Below, piece after piece: positions 54,736-62,811 of a stretch of DNA of 64,000 nucleotides. Origin of the DNA: Nocardioides deserti (GTDB lineage: Bacteria > Actinomycetota > Actinomycetes > Propionibacteriales > Nocardioidaceae). Positions within the stretch are counted from its first letter, which is position 1, and each line of letters opens with the position of its first letter. Below the pieces are notes generated by a model. The model saw only the letters and a program-made list of their open reading frames with translations. It made no database searches and was not told the DNA's origin. The position numbers were made by a program, and so were the translations under genes. The DNA lies in the NCBI RefSeq assembly GCF_014266025.1, contig NZ_JACMYC010000002.1:1-64000 (forward strand), in the 5' to 3' direction.

Positions 54736-55347
54736 TCAGATCAGTTCGACGGACCCGATGTATCTCCGAACGCCTCGGGCCCAGTCGGCCTTCGTCTTGG
54801 ACCGGTAAGGCTTGTAGGACTGAACCGCTACCCGCACAGAGTTGGGGTCACCGAGGCAGGTACGGGGCGCGAGGAACACGACTTTGTCCTTCTGGGGCTT
54901 GGAGCGGATGAGGGGCTTGTCCCACCCGTCGGGGTAGCAGTCCGTCCAGTCGCCCCAGGGGTCGATGCCGTTGGGCCGCATCCTGTTCCAGTCGCTGGTC
55001 GAGCCGGCCGCGATATGCATACCGTCGATCTTGATGAGGTGCTCGGGCTTGCCGTTTCCTCTTGTGTCGAAGTGAACGCCGAGCGCGGTCGCAACCTTCG
55101 CTCCCGAGTCCATACCGGCGTAGTCACGAACCCGCACGAGGACCTTGACTGCTTGTCGGCTGTGGAACACCTCGACGCGGGTGATGTCGAGCGCCGGGTG
55201 GGCATCCTTCTTCGCGTCACCTGCGGCAAGGTCAGCATCAGCCGAGGCCGCAGGCATCGCGGCGGCGAGCAGGCCGATCGTGAGCCCGGCACTCAGCCCG
55301 GCGCTGACCATTCTCATGCTGGCGCGTCGTGCGGGGTGGTCGGACAT
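54736..55347 (-). CDS. Secreted protein, unknown function
   Basis: 203 residues from the ATG at 55347 after AGGAGA; another ATG abuts at 55350. Signal peptide MRMVSAGLSAGLTIGLLAAA cleaving near ASADA. The mature part is beta-rich (ITRVEVFHSRQAVKVLVRVR), with two Cys (TDCYPDGWDK, PRTCLGDPNSVR) that may pair. Similar small exported proteins are common in Nocardioides and Streptomyces with no known role. Convergent with the VKOR gene. Confidence 0.72.
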   Translation of the reverse strand: MSDHPARRASMRMVSAGLSAGLTIGLLAAAMPAASADADLAAGDAKKDAHPALDITRVEVFHSRQAVKVLVRVRDYAGMDSGAKVATALGVHFDTRGNGKPEHLIKIDGMHIAAGSTSDWNRMRPNGIDPWGDWTDCYPDGWDKPLIRSKPQKDKVVFLAPRTCLGDPNSVRVAVQSYKPYRSKTKADWARGVRRYIGSVELI

Positions 55348-55879
55348 CATTCTCCTGTTCGTCGCTGCAGTCCGGCGCCCCGGCGCGAGAGACAGCGCGC
55401 CGACGGACTCCGACTGGCGCACACCGTCTACCACGCACCCGCTACCCGTCGCTACCGTGGACAGTTAGTGGTTGCTGAGCAGCGGTGAAAGAGCCGGGTT
55501 GACGACGGGCTCCCGAATGCTCTTCCTCGTTTCCGCGCCTCCCGACACGGTGCTATAGCGTGCTATGAGCGCTCAAGATTGCTATATCAGCGGCCGGAGG
55601 GTCCTTCACGAGCGCCGATGTCGGGCAACTACGGAGTCCGCCGGAGAGTGTCATCGCGTCCAGTCGCGACACTCCCGTCCAGCTCGGCTCCGTCGCCAGA
55701 GTCCAGAGGAACGCGGTCACCGTCGCAGACGAGTTGCGGCCCGCGACCGCGCGCCTACACACCAGCCGGCGTCTCGCAGGCTGCCTCGGCCACGAACCGA
55801 TGTACGGCTCTTCGACATCATCCCCGGCGTCTTGCACCGCCGCTGACCGGCAGCAGGACGCCGACCCGGCCATCCTGAC
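55348..55879. other. Gap between the secreted protein and abiEii
   Basis: About 530 bp without a supported gene. It includes an AT-richer patch at 55,550-55,590 where GCTAT occurs three times (55,552; 55,562; 55,581), one inside the palindrome GCTATAGC; possibly a promoter or protein-binding site. Confidence 0.4.
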
Positions 55880-56767
55880 TCAGGTGCCGGCCGCGGCCAA
55901 GAACACGGGGTCAATCACGACACAGACCTCACGCATTTGGTCGTCCAACGACGTCTCGGACATCGCCTCGACCCCCGCCTTGCTCCGCCACGCCTGCCAT
56001 TTCGCCTGACTGAGATCGCCGTATCCCACCACCAACGGGGCAGCGGGTTCCAGGTCGACGCCGCGGAACTTCGCCACCGCCCGTACCGACTCGACCAGCC
56101 TGTCATGGTCCAGGTCGTATTGCCGGGCCACCTGGACGATGTCCACGTAGTCGCGCCACCTCGTGCTGGTCGTGCCGCGCTGCAGGATGGTGACGCCCTT
56201 CTCCGCGACGATGGTCTCCGGCGCGTACCCGTACAGCTCCACAGGGCTCCCCAGAATCCTGGGAACCTTGAGCATGCGGGCCTCGGGCACGATCGGGTCG
56301 CCGGCAGAGACATCCCACGCCACCACCACCTTCGCGGTCGCGACGTACGTGACCACCTTCAGGCGAAGGCCGGTGTACTCAGCGTCCTCCCGGATCTCAT
56401 CGACAGTGATGCTCTCGAGGTCGAAGGCGACACCATCGGCCGCTTGCACCGCGGCGACGTCGGTCACCACGCGCGTCAAGTTCGCTGCCGACAACTCCGT
56501 GGAGATTGCCTCGGCGTCGACGTCCTTCGTGGGACGTCGGATCCCGTACGCGGCCAACAAGATGCCGCCCTTCAGGACGAAGTCATCGCCGTGCGGAGTC
56601 TGGCTCAGGCGGTCGAGGAACGACTCCAGCGCATGCCGAACCAGGTACTCCTGCGTACCGACCGGGCGGCCTCCGTCGCGGGTAGCAGCCTTCGCGGCCG
56701 ACTGAAGTTCACGGAAGACCCCCGCAGCGCGAGGGTCGTTGGCCGCGGCCTGCTGGATGGCGTTCAT
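55880..56767 (-). CDS. abiEii: AbiEii-type nucleotidyltransferase toxin
   Basis: 295 residues. The nucleotidyltransferase core is FVLKGGILLAAYGIRRPTKD, with Lys66-Gly-Gly and the metal-binding pair Asp82/Asp84 in KDVDAE; then PVELYGYAPETIVAEKGVTI and a helical end. AbiEii is the toxin of type IV systems that add nucleotides to RNA ends (as shown for MenT relatives) and can abort phage infection. ATG overlaps the antitoxin stop by ATGA, as usual for abiE. Confidence 0.9.
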   Translation of the reverse strand: MNAIQQAAANDPRAAGVFRELQSAAKAATRDGGRPVGTQEYLVRHALESFLDRLSQTPHGDDFVLKGGILLAAYGIRRPTKDVDAEAISTELSAANLTRVVTDVAAVQAADGVAFDLESITVDEIREDAEYTGLRLKVVTYVATAKVVVAWDVSAGDPIVPEARMLKVPRILGSPVELYGYAPETIVAEKGVTILQRGTTSTRWRDYVDIVQVARQYDLDHDRLVESVRAVAKFRGVDLEPAAPLVVGYGDLSQAKWQAWRSKAGVEAMSETSLDDQMREVCVVIDPVFLAAAGT

Positions 56768-57321
56768 GTGAGCATGTCTAGTGCACGCATCAGCGGTGTC
56801 GTCGCCCTAGGCAGCTGCCGAGCGAGACGAGCCAACTTGGCCGGCTGCCCACCGCCGGCAAGCCAGGCGCGCAGAGCGTCTCTCCCCGTCTCGTACCCGA
56901 TGGCGCCACGGAGCCGGAAGGCGTCAGCGATGCACCGCTCAGGGGTGTAAATGCCGATGACCATGTCGGTCCCTGCGATCTGGTAGTCCTCACGCCCAAG
57001 ATCGAAGGTCTCAGGGTCGAAACGGTGCCACCGGATGGCTCCCTGTGTCGCAGGCGGACGGCTGGTCCGCGGAATCGCCAAGTCGTGAGCGTCAGGGATG
57101 TCGTCGATGAGTTCGTAGTGAGCGAGCGCCGAGGTCAGACACAAGACGGCGTCGGGACGCCTTGCCGCTGCCTCGATCAGGTCGTGGTCGGCCGGCGCCG
57201 CGGACGCGCTCCGGTAGAGACCCCTGGCGATCCGCTCGTACTCGCCGTCCTGTGTGCGTCGGTGCAACGTGGCGCGCGACAAGCCCTGCTGCGGAGCGTC
57301 CTTCGCTCTCAAGGTCTCCAC
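56764..57321 (-). CDS. abiEi: AbiEi-type antitoxin
   Basis: 185 residues from the GTG at 57321, seven bases after GAGGAG; a longer frame begins at 57378 but would run through the operator. A winged-helix N-terminus (LSRATLHRRTQDGEYERIAR) is followed by the AbiEi C-domain (LCLTSALAHYELIDDIPDAH; YTPERCIADAFRLRGAIGYE). It represses its own operon by DNA binding and blocks the toxin. Confidence 0.9.
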   Translation of the reverse strand: METLRAKDAPQQGLSRATLHRRTQDGEYERIARGLYRSASAAPADHDLIEAAARRPDAVLCLTSALAHYELIDDIPDAHDLAIPRTSRPPATQGAIRWHRFDPETFDLGREDYQIAGTDMVIGIYTPERCIADAFRLRGAIGYETGRDALRAWLAGGGQPAKLARLARQLPRATTPLMRALDMLT

Positions 57322-57339
57322 GGTCTCACTCCTCACTGA

Positions 57340-57387
57340 TGAAACAAACCGTATCCCGATAACCGTATCTGGCAACACATTGTTTCA
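57340..57387. promoter_or_regulatory. Probable AbiEi operator
   Basis: Outer inverted repeat TGAAACA (57340-57346) and TGTTTCA (57381-57387) enclose two direct copies of AACCGTAT (57347-57354 and 57361-57368), 14 bp apart. It starts 19 bp upstream of the antitoxin start. Known AbiEi proteins bind paired repeats in their promoters. Confidence 0.6.
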
Positions 57388-57468
57388 CCATCACACCACA
57401 CACCCGGGACCTGTCGTGTCCAGGATCGATCACAGCCCAGCCGCCAGTCCTTGCCGCGGGAGCAAGAA

Positions 57469-57690
57469 TCACAAACCGGCCGGCTCGCTCGCGGCAACCG
57501 CAGCCTGCTGCGCGGCCACGCGCCGTTGCCGCAGCAGCACTGCCTCCAGGGCTGACCGGTCCCCACTCCAGGCCGCCACCCCAGCGCTACGAGCTTCGCC
57601 GGCGAGGGCGGCAGAGCCGGTGCGCAAGGCCGGCCTGGGAACGTTCGTGGCCGGTCGGCTGGAGTCGCCGAAGCACGGTCGCGCGCTCAT
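57469..57690 (-). CDS. Short helical protein or gene end, unknown
   Basis: 73 codons from an ATG at 57690. The product (VPRPALRTGSAALAGEARSA; WSGDRSALEAVLLRQRRVAA) has the Ala/Arg/Glu composition of a helical C-terminus, as in relaxase or DNA-binding protein tails. It has no clear ribosome site, so it is probably the end of a deleted gene. Confidence 0.3.
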   Translation of the reverse strand: MSARPCFGDSSRPATNVPRPALRTGSAALAGEARSAGVAAWSGDRSALEAVLLRQRRVAAQQAAVAASEPAGL

Positions 57691-57772
57691 GGGCCGAGTG
57701 GTGAAGCGCCGCGCACACTGGCCTGGCGGCGGTTCGGCCGTTGAACTCGGCCGGGATCGGGCGCTTGTCGGA

Positions 57773-57818
57773 ATACCCCTCAGGGGTAGACTGTTCCACC
57801 GGTACCCCCCGCGGGTAT
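57773..57818. promoter_or_regulatory. Paired CsoR-type boxes upstream of csoR3
   Basis: ATACCCCTCAGGGGTAG at 57773-57789 and GTACCCCCCGCGGGTAT at 57802-57818, 29 bp apart start to start. The first is an almost perfect palindrome. They end 53 bp before the csoR3 start, fitting autoregulation and control of the MFS gene that follows. Confidence 0.75.
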
Positions 57819-57870
57819 GCCTCATGCGGACCTGGACCCCGCACGCGTCTTGTGAAGGACATTCATCGCC

Positions 57871-58257
57871 ATGACGAGCACTCCGAGCACCACAGGCACC
57901 GCCGCTGTCGCTGGCGCCGCATGTGACGACAAGCAGGGCTACATCTCGGACAAAGCCCGCTACCTCGCACGCCTCCGGAGAATTGAGGGTCAGGCCCGCG
58001 GCATTCAACGCATGGTCGAGGAGGAGCAGTACTGCGTCGACATCCTCACGCAGGTCAGCGCTCTCACTAGAGCCCTAGAGGGCGTCGCCCTCGGCCTGCT
58101 TGACGACCACCTGCGCCACTGCGTCATCGACGCGGCCATGCAGGGCGCAGACGTAGCCGAGGCGAAGCTGAAGGAAGCCTCGGACGCCATCGCCCGCCTA
58201 GTTCGTTCCAAACTCTGCCACTGCCACTTCTCGAGCCAGCGCGACCCCAGACGCTGA
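57871..58257 (+). CDS. CsoR family copper-sensing repressor (copy 3) with a Cys/His tail
   Basis: 128 residues, ATG at 57871. Core from YISDKARYLARLRRIEGQ with ligands Cys55 (QYCVDIL), His80 and Cys84 (DDHLRHC). Unlike copies 1 and 2, which stop at AIARLVRS, it continues with KLCHCHFSSQRDPRR, adding Cys116-His-Cys118-His119; there is also an N-terminal Cys (AACDDK). The tail could hold another metal. It precedes an MFS gene by 108 bp. Confidence 0.92.
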   Translation: MTSTPSTTGTAAVAGAACDDKQGYISDKARYLARLRRIEGQARGIQRMVEEEQYCVDILTQVSALTRALEGVALGLLDDHLRHCVIDAAMQGADVAEAKLKEASDAIARLVRSKLCHCHFSSQRDPRR

Positions 58258-58365
58258 ATGACGGGCGTTCGACCGACTGAGCGGCGCACCTGAGACGGCG
58301 GTTTGAGAAAGGACTCAGCTCAGCGATCTCTTCACGGCAACCCACCACTCCAAGGACGCCCAACC

Positions 58366-59793
58366 ATGAGCGTGTTCGCCATCCGCGACTACCGTCGACT
58401 CTTCACCGCCCAAGTCATCGCCCTCTTCGGCACGGGTCTCGCTACGGTCGCTCTCGGTCTTCTCGCCTACGAGTTAGCCGGCCCCAACGCCGCCGCCGTC
58501 CTCGGCACCGCTTTGACCATCAAGATGGTGTTGTACGTCGTCATCGCACCCCTCGCCGCCGCCTTCGTCGACCGACTACCCCGACGTGCGTTCCTCGCCG
58601 TCCTCGACGCCATCCGCGCAGTCGTCGTGCTTGCCCTGCCGTTCGTGAGCGAGGTCTGGCACATCTACGTGTTGATCGCGCTGCTTCAAGCCGCCTCGGC
58701 CGCGTTCACCCCGACCTTTCAGGCCGTCATCCCCGACATCGTCACCAACGAGAACGACTACACACGAGCGCTGTCGGCCTCCCAGGTCGCTTACACCATG
58801 GAGAGCTTGCTCAGCCCCGTCCTCGCGGCCGTCGCCCTCGCGTTCATATCGTTCGACCGGCTCTTCCTCGGCACTTCGGTCGGGTTCTTCGCCTCTGCCG
58901 TCCTCGTGCTGTCCACGACCATCCCCAACGCCCGTCCCGGGGCGCAGACGAACGTACTCAAGCGTGTGTCGTCGGGAATGAAGTTGTTCGTCGTGACACC
59001 CCGCTTGCGCGGGCTGATGGCGTTCAACCTCGTGGTCGCCACCGGTGGCGCCATCGTGGTCGTCAACACCGTCAACTACGTCCGAGATGTTCTTGGCGGC
59101 AGCGCCTCCGAAGTTGCTTGGATGCTCGCCGCCTCCGGTGGCGGCACCCTGCTGGCTGCGCTCGCGCTCCCGCGGCTCCTCGACCGCACCCCTGAACGCA
59201 CGGTCATGAATGCCGGCGCCGGACTCATTGCGCTCGGGGTGATTGCCGCCGTCGCCCTGGTGGCCACCGAGACGGCCTCGTACGCACTCACCGCCGTCGT
59301 ATGGGTGCTTCTGGGAGCTGGCATGGCGATGGTTGTCACCCCGACCGGGCGCGTCATCCGGCGCTCCGTCCCACCCGATTCGCTTCCGCAGGCGTTCGCC
59401 GCCCAGTTCTCCCTCTCGCACATGGCCTGGCTGATCACATACCCCATCGCCGGTTGGATGGGAACGAGCGCCGGACTGACGCCGACCTGGGTCACCCTGC
59501 TCGCTGGTGCCGTCATCGGTGCCGTCGCCGCTCGATTCCTGTGGCCGCCCGAGACCACCTCCCCGTCCACCTCCGAGCGCGCGCCCGAACCCGTAAGCAG
59601 GTCCATCACCGAGCCCGCACCTACATCCGCACTCGACACCGAAGCCATGGCTGGGCGCACGAGTGCTGCTGCTGCCTCTACGACCGCACCCGTACCTCGG
59701 GCGCCGGCCGCCGCATCGGGCGTTGCAATCGAAAGCCGCAGCGCGGAAGGAACCCTCATGGTGTGCCAGTGCAGCTGCGGACAAGTCGTCTGA
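58366..59793 (+). CDS. MFS exporter with a Cys-rich C-terminal tail
   Basis: 475 residues from the ATG at 58366. Twelve-helix major facilitator of the EntS/MefA-like group: FAIRDYRRLFTAQVIALFGT at the start and FVDRLPRRAFLAVLDAIRA as motif A. After TM12 a long Ser/Thr/Pro/Ala-rich cytoplasmic tail ends in VCQCSCGQVV, a CxCxC thiolate cluster (Cys467, 469, 471). Such a tail is not part of the family core and suggests metal sensing or loading. Likely co-transcribed with csoR3 and copper-controlled. Confidence 0.87.
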   Translation: MSVFAIRDYRRLFTAQVIALFGTGLATVALGLLAYELAGPNAAAVLGTALTIKMVLYVVIAPLAAAFVDRLPRRAFLAVLDAIRAVVVLALPFVSEVWHIYVLIALLQAASAAFTPTFQAVIPDIVTNENDYTRALSASQVAYTMESLLSPVLAAVALAFISFDRLFLGTSVGFFASAVLVLSTTIPNARPGAQTNVLKRVSSGMKLFVVTPRLRGLMAFNLVVATGGAIVVVNTVNYVRDVLGGSASEVAWMLAASGGGTLLAALALPRLLDRTPERTVMNAGAGLIALGVIAAVALVATETASYALTAVVWVLLGAGMAMVVTPTGRVIRRSVPPDSLPQAFAAQFSLSHMAWLITYPIAGWMGTSAGLTPTWVTLLAGAVIGAVAARFLWPPETTSPSTSERAPEPVSRSITEPAPTSALDTEAMAGRTSAAAASTTAPVPRAPAAASGVAIESRSAEGTLMVCQCSCGQVV

Positions 59794-59972
59794 CCCTCGC
59801 GTGACAACCGGCAGACCAGTACACCACCGGCCGCCGATCATCGAAGAGGACGGCCCGCGGCCGCTGAGGTCCGACCTGGGCGGACGCCTGCTCCAGTCCG
59901 CGAAGAACCCACCGGACCCGCACCCCCCAGGCACTCCGAGCCGCCACCAGATCCCAGACAGGAACCCCGTAG

Positions 59973-60479
59973 GTGAACAAGCCCAGCACCGGAGCCGATG
60001 ACACCGTGAACGAAGACCGGGCCATCACCGCACTCGACGCGGCCGGTCTCGACTACCGCATTGTCCGACACGGCCCCGTACCCTCCCTCGAGGAGGCAGC
60101 CGAGGCGCGTGGCGCCACTCTCAGCCAGATCCTGAAGACCCTTGTCGTACGACGCGGCGACGACGACTACCTGTTCATCCTTGTACCTGGCGGCCGAGAG
60201 ATCTCCTGGCCCAAACTCCGCGCCCACCTCGGCGTAGCGCGCATGTCCATGCCAGACGCAGGCACCGCCTACGGCGTCACCGGGTTCGTGCGCGGCACCA
60301 TCACCCCGTTCGGTTCACTGCGCCCATTGCCGGCCATCGTCGACACCACCGTCGACGGTCCCGTCTTCATCGGCGCGGGCGCGTACAACGTCAGCGCCCT
60401 CATCGACGCCGACGACCTCATTCGCGTCCTGCACGCAACTGTCGCCGACGTCACTTCCCCCGCTCGGGGTGTTCGGTGA
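59973..60479 (+). CDS. YbaK/EbsC-type aminoacyl-tRNA deacylase
   Basis: 168 residues from the GTG at 59973 (a second GTG at 60006 is possible). The fold and conserved Lys are seen in LSQILKTLVVRRGDDDYLFI, with the substrate loop VTGFVRGTITPFGSLRPLPA and IFIGAGAYNVSA-like GPVFIGAGAYNVSALID. YbaK-type proteins hydrolyse mischarged Cys-tRNA(Pro) or similar. A link to thiol or metal stress is possible but not shown. Confidence 0.87.
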   Translation: MNKPSTGADDTVNEDRAITALDAAGLDYRIVRHGPVPSLEEAAEARGATLSQILKTLVVRRGDDDYLFILVPGGREISWPKLRAHLGVARMSMPDAGTAYGVTGFVRGTITPFGSLRPLPAIVDTTVDGPVFIGAGAYNVSALIDADDLIRVLHATVADVTSPARGVR

Positions 60480-60882
60480 CAGTGAGGGCGAGCGCGGACC
60501 CGCGTATGCCCAGCTGACTGGCGTTGCTCGCGCTGCCCACGTGGCTTCCGTGGTGCGCGCGCGGAGACTCGACGACTGACGGGGCTACCCGAACCACCGG
60601 TAGTCGAACGGTAGGGCCGACACGCGGTGGCATCAGCTGCCTCCAGCTTCTCGCGCTCACGGGCCGTCACGGTTACCGGACAGTGACCGACCATCCGACC
60701 GCGTGAGTCGCGACGGTGACCCGGCCCCCGCCTACGCACTCTTCCTGTTCTACGCGCGCACGACGCCTCCGCGTCTGCGATGGGTACGACCCCGCGGAAA
60801 TTGCGGGACCTCCGCCGCCTCATGGAGCAGCAGTCGCGATCTCCGTAGGCCCTCCACCGTCGATGGGGTAAGGACTTGTGTC
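60480..60882. other. Gap before the fatty acid synthase control region
   Basis: About 400 bp. Frames here are short and overlap on both strands; no recognisable gene, hairpin or repeat was seen. Confidence 0.45.
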
Positions 60883-60933
60883 ATACCCCAGGGGGGAATA
60901 GTGTTCGCAACGGAACGTACCCCACTGGGGTAT
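60883..60933. promoter_or_regulatory. Paired CsoR-type boxes upstream of the fatty acid synthase
   Basis: ATACCCCAGGGGGGAAT begins at 60883 (imperfect right half) and GTACCCCACTGGGGTAT spans 60917-60933 (a near-perfect palindrome), 34 bp apart. The next genes on the plus strand are a truncated oxidoreductase remnant and the fatty acid synthase at 61,172. Confidence 0.7.
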
Positions 60934-60991
60934 GCGCGGCAGGTCGCATCTCGGACACCCGGAGTGGTGGCAGCAAGCGCCCAGAGCAGGG

Positions 60992-61170
60992 GTGGCTGGC
61001 GTTAGCGATGGGTCGCGCACAACCTCGGCGGACAAGTTCCGGTGGCTCGACGGCTTCGACGACCGAGCCACCTTCGACTCGCTCTACAACGGGCTCGCTT
61101 GACGCCGTAGAGCGTCGATATGACCCCGACAACAGGCTGACAAATCTTTACGCCAAGACGGTGAGGCTCA
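60992..61170 (+). pseudogene. Remnant of an FAD-binding oxidoreductase (BfaA/TmsA-like) C-terminus
   Basis: A short frame from a GTG at 60992 (SADKFRWLDGFDDRATFDSL, stop at 61,102) is followed in a second frame by AVERRYDPDNRLTNLYAKTV. The RYDPDNRLxxLY pattern is the typical end of FAD-linked oxidases of the BBE/BfaA type. In actinobacteria BfaA stands directly before the CFA-synthase-like BfaB and reduces its methylene product to a 10-methyl fatty acid. Nearly all of the gene is missing here. Confidence 0.5.
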
Positions 61171-61171
61171 A

Positions 61172-62455
61172 GTGGACGCCCAGGAAGACACTTCAATCTG
61201 CAGCATCATCGAGTCCCTCATGACGGCAGACTTACCGGTGCGTCTCACGGCCTACGACGGAAGCGCTGCAGGACCCCGCAACGCCCACTACGGCCTGCAC
61301 CTACGCAACGGGCGCGGTCTGGCCTACCTCATGACCGCTCCCGGAGATCTGGGGTTCGCTCGAGCCTACGTGTCCGGCGACCTCACGCTCACCGGGGCGC
61401 ATCCGGGCGACCCCTACGCCGTCATGTCGCTGCTGATGAGCAACCTCGAGTTCCGGCGCCCGGGCGTCGTCGAGGCTGCTCGCATCGTGCGCGCACTCGG
61501 CGTTTCTCACCTCAAGCCGCCCCCGCCCCCTCCCCAGGAGCAGTTGCCTCGCTGGCGTCGAGCCGTGGAAGGGCTGCGAGCGTCGATGTCGCGAGACGCA
61601 GGCGCGATCCAGCATCACTACGACGTTTCCAACCGCTTCTATGAGCTTGTACTCGGTCCTTCGATGGCCTACACGTGTGCCGTCTTCGCGGACGACAGCA
61701 AGTCACTGGAGGAAGCCCAAACCGAGAAGTTCGACCTGATTTGCCGCAAGTTGGACCTCCGGCCGGGGCAGCGTCTCCTCGACGTCGGATGCGGATGGGG
61801 AGGGTTGGTGCGCCACGCGGCGACCGAGTACGGGGTACGTGCCCTCGGCGTCACCCTTTCCTTGGAGCAGGCGCACTGGGCGAAGGAGGCACTTGACCGC
61901 GACGGCCTCAGCGACCTGGCCGAGGTCCGACACCTCGACTATCGGACCGTGATGGACAGCGACTTCGACGCTGTCAGTTCGATCGGGATGATGGAACACG
62001 TGGGCGTGCGGAACTATCCGACGTACTTCTCGTTCTTGCGCGACAAGCTCGTGCCGGGAGGCCGTCTGCTGAACCACTGCATTACCCGCAGCCACAACCG
62101 GCCCACGCGGACGGGTGCGTTCATCGACCGCTACGTCTTTCCCGACGGCGAACTGGCCGGGTCCGGGACCGTCGTCGGCGCGGCTCAGGACGCCGGTCTC
62201 GAGGTGCAACACACCGAGAACCTGCGCCCACACTATGCCCGGACGCTGGCCGCTTGGAGTCGGAACCTCGCAACGAATTGGGAGGAGTGTGTCGCCGAAG
62301 TCGGCGTGGGCACGTCCCGGGTTTGGGGGGTCTACATGGCTGGCTCACGCATCGCGTTCGAACGAGACGAAATCGAGTTGCACCAGGTGCTCGCGACCCG
62401 CAACGACGACCGGGGGGCAAGCGGCTTCCCGTTGCGCCCGAACTGGCGGGTCTAA
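61172..62455 (+). CDS. Cyclopropane / 10-methyl fatty acid synthase (SAM methyltransferase)
   Basis: 427 residues from the GTG at 61172. An N-terminal domain of about 130 residues (LAYLMTAPGDLGFARAYVSG) is followed by the mycolic acid cyclopropane synthase-type methyltransferase: QHHYDVSNRFYELVLGPSMA, SAM motif LLDVGCGWGGLVRHAA, GVTLSLEQAHWAKE, and the bicarbonate-site Glu in SSIGMMEHVG. It methylates double bonds of membrane phospholipids. The remnant upstream suggests a BfaB/TmsB relative (10-methylene product). CsoR-type boxes upstream suggest copper control. Confidence 0.9.
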   Translation: MDAQEDTSICSIIESLMTADLPVRLTAYDGSAAGPRNAHYGLHLRNGRGLAYLMTAPGDLGFARAYVSGDLTLTGAHPGDPYAVMSLLMSNLEFRRPGVVEAARIVRALGVSHLKPPPPPPQEQLPRWRRAVEGLRASMSRDAGAIQHHYDVSNRFYELVLGPSMAYTCAVFADDSKSLEEAQTEKFDLICRKLDLRPGQRLLDVGCGWGGLVRHAATEYGVRALGVTLSLEQAHWAKEALDRDGLSDLAEVRHLDYRTVMDSDFDAVSSIGMMEHVGVRNYPTYFSFLRDKLVPGGRLLNHCITRSHNRPTRTGAFIDRYVFPDGELAGSGTVVGAAQDAGLEVQHTENLRPHYARTLAAWSRNLATNWEECVAEVGVGTSRVWGVYMAGSRIAFERDEIELHQVLATRNDDRGASGFPLRPNWRV

Positions 62456-62487
62456 CGAAACACCCGACAAACGAAGGAGAGTCTCGG

Positions 62488-62811
62488 GTGAACCGTCTCG
62501 ACACCACTTCGGTGGCGACCTCGAACCCGCATGGGTTCGGCGACGCGCACGAGTCCGGGAGTGGGCTCATGGCAGGACTGGGAAGACGTGACCCGGAGGA
62601 AGGCAGTGAACCTCCCGGGAAGGACTCGCGACTTGGAGATCGCGTCTTCGAATACGGCGGCTCGCCCGACGAGCTCGACAGTTTGCTTTCTCGAACCGCG
62701 GTAAGTGACCACACTGCCGGGGTGAGCCGCGACGACTCGCCAAGCTCGGTGTCCGAGGGAACGACAGATTTTTCGTGTCGTGAAGTGGGGCACCGTGTCT
62801 GCATCGGTTGA
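62488..62811 (+). CDS. Hypothetical acidic protein
   Basis: 107 residues from a GTG at 62488 with the good site AAGGAGAGTCTCGG. Gly/Asp/Ser-rich and probably disordered (DPEEGSEPPGKDSRLGDRVF; SPDELDSLLSRTAVSDHTAG), ending in CREVGHRVCIG with two Cys. It overlaps the next gene by 17 bp. No family recognised. Confidence 0.4.
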   Translation: MNRLDTTSVATSNPHGFGDAHESGSGLMAGLGRRDPEEGSEPPGKDSRLGDRVFEYGGSPDELDSLLSRTAVSDHTAGVSRDDSPSSVSEGTTDFSCREVGHRVCIG

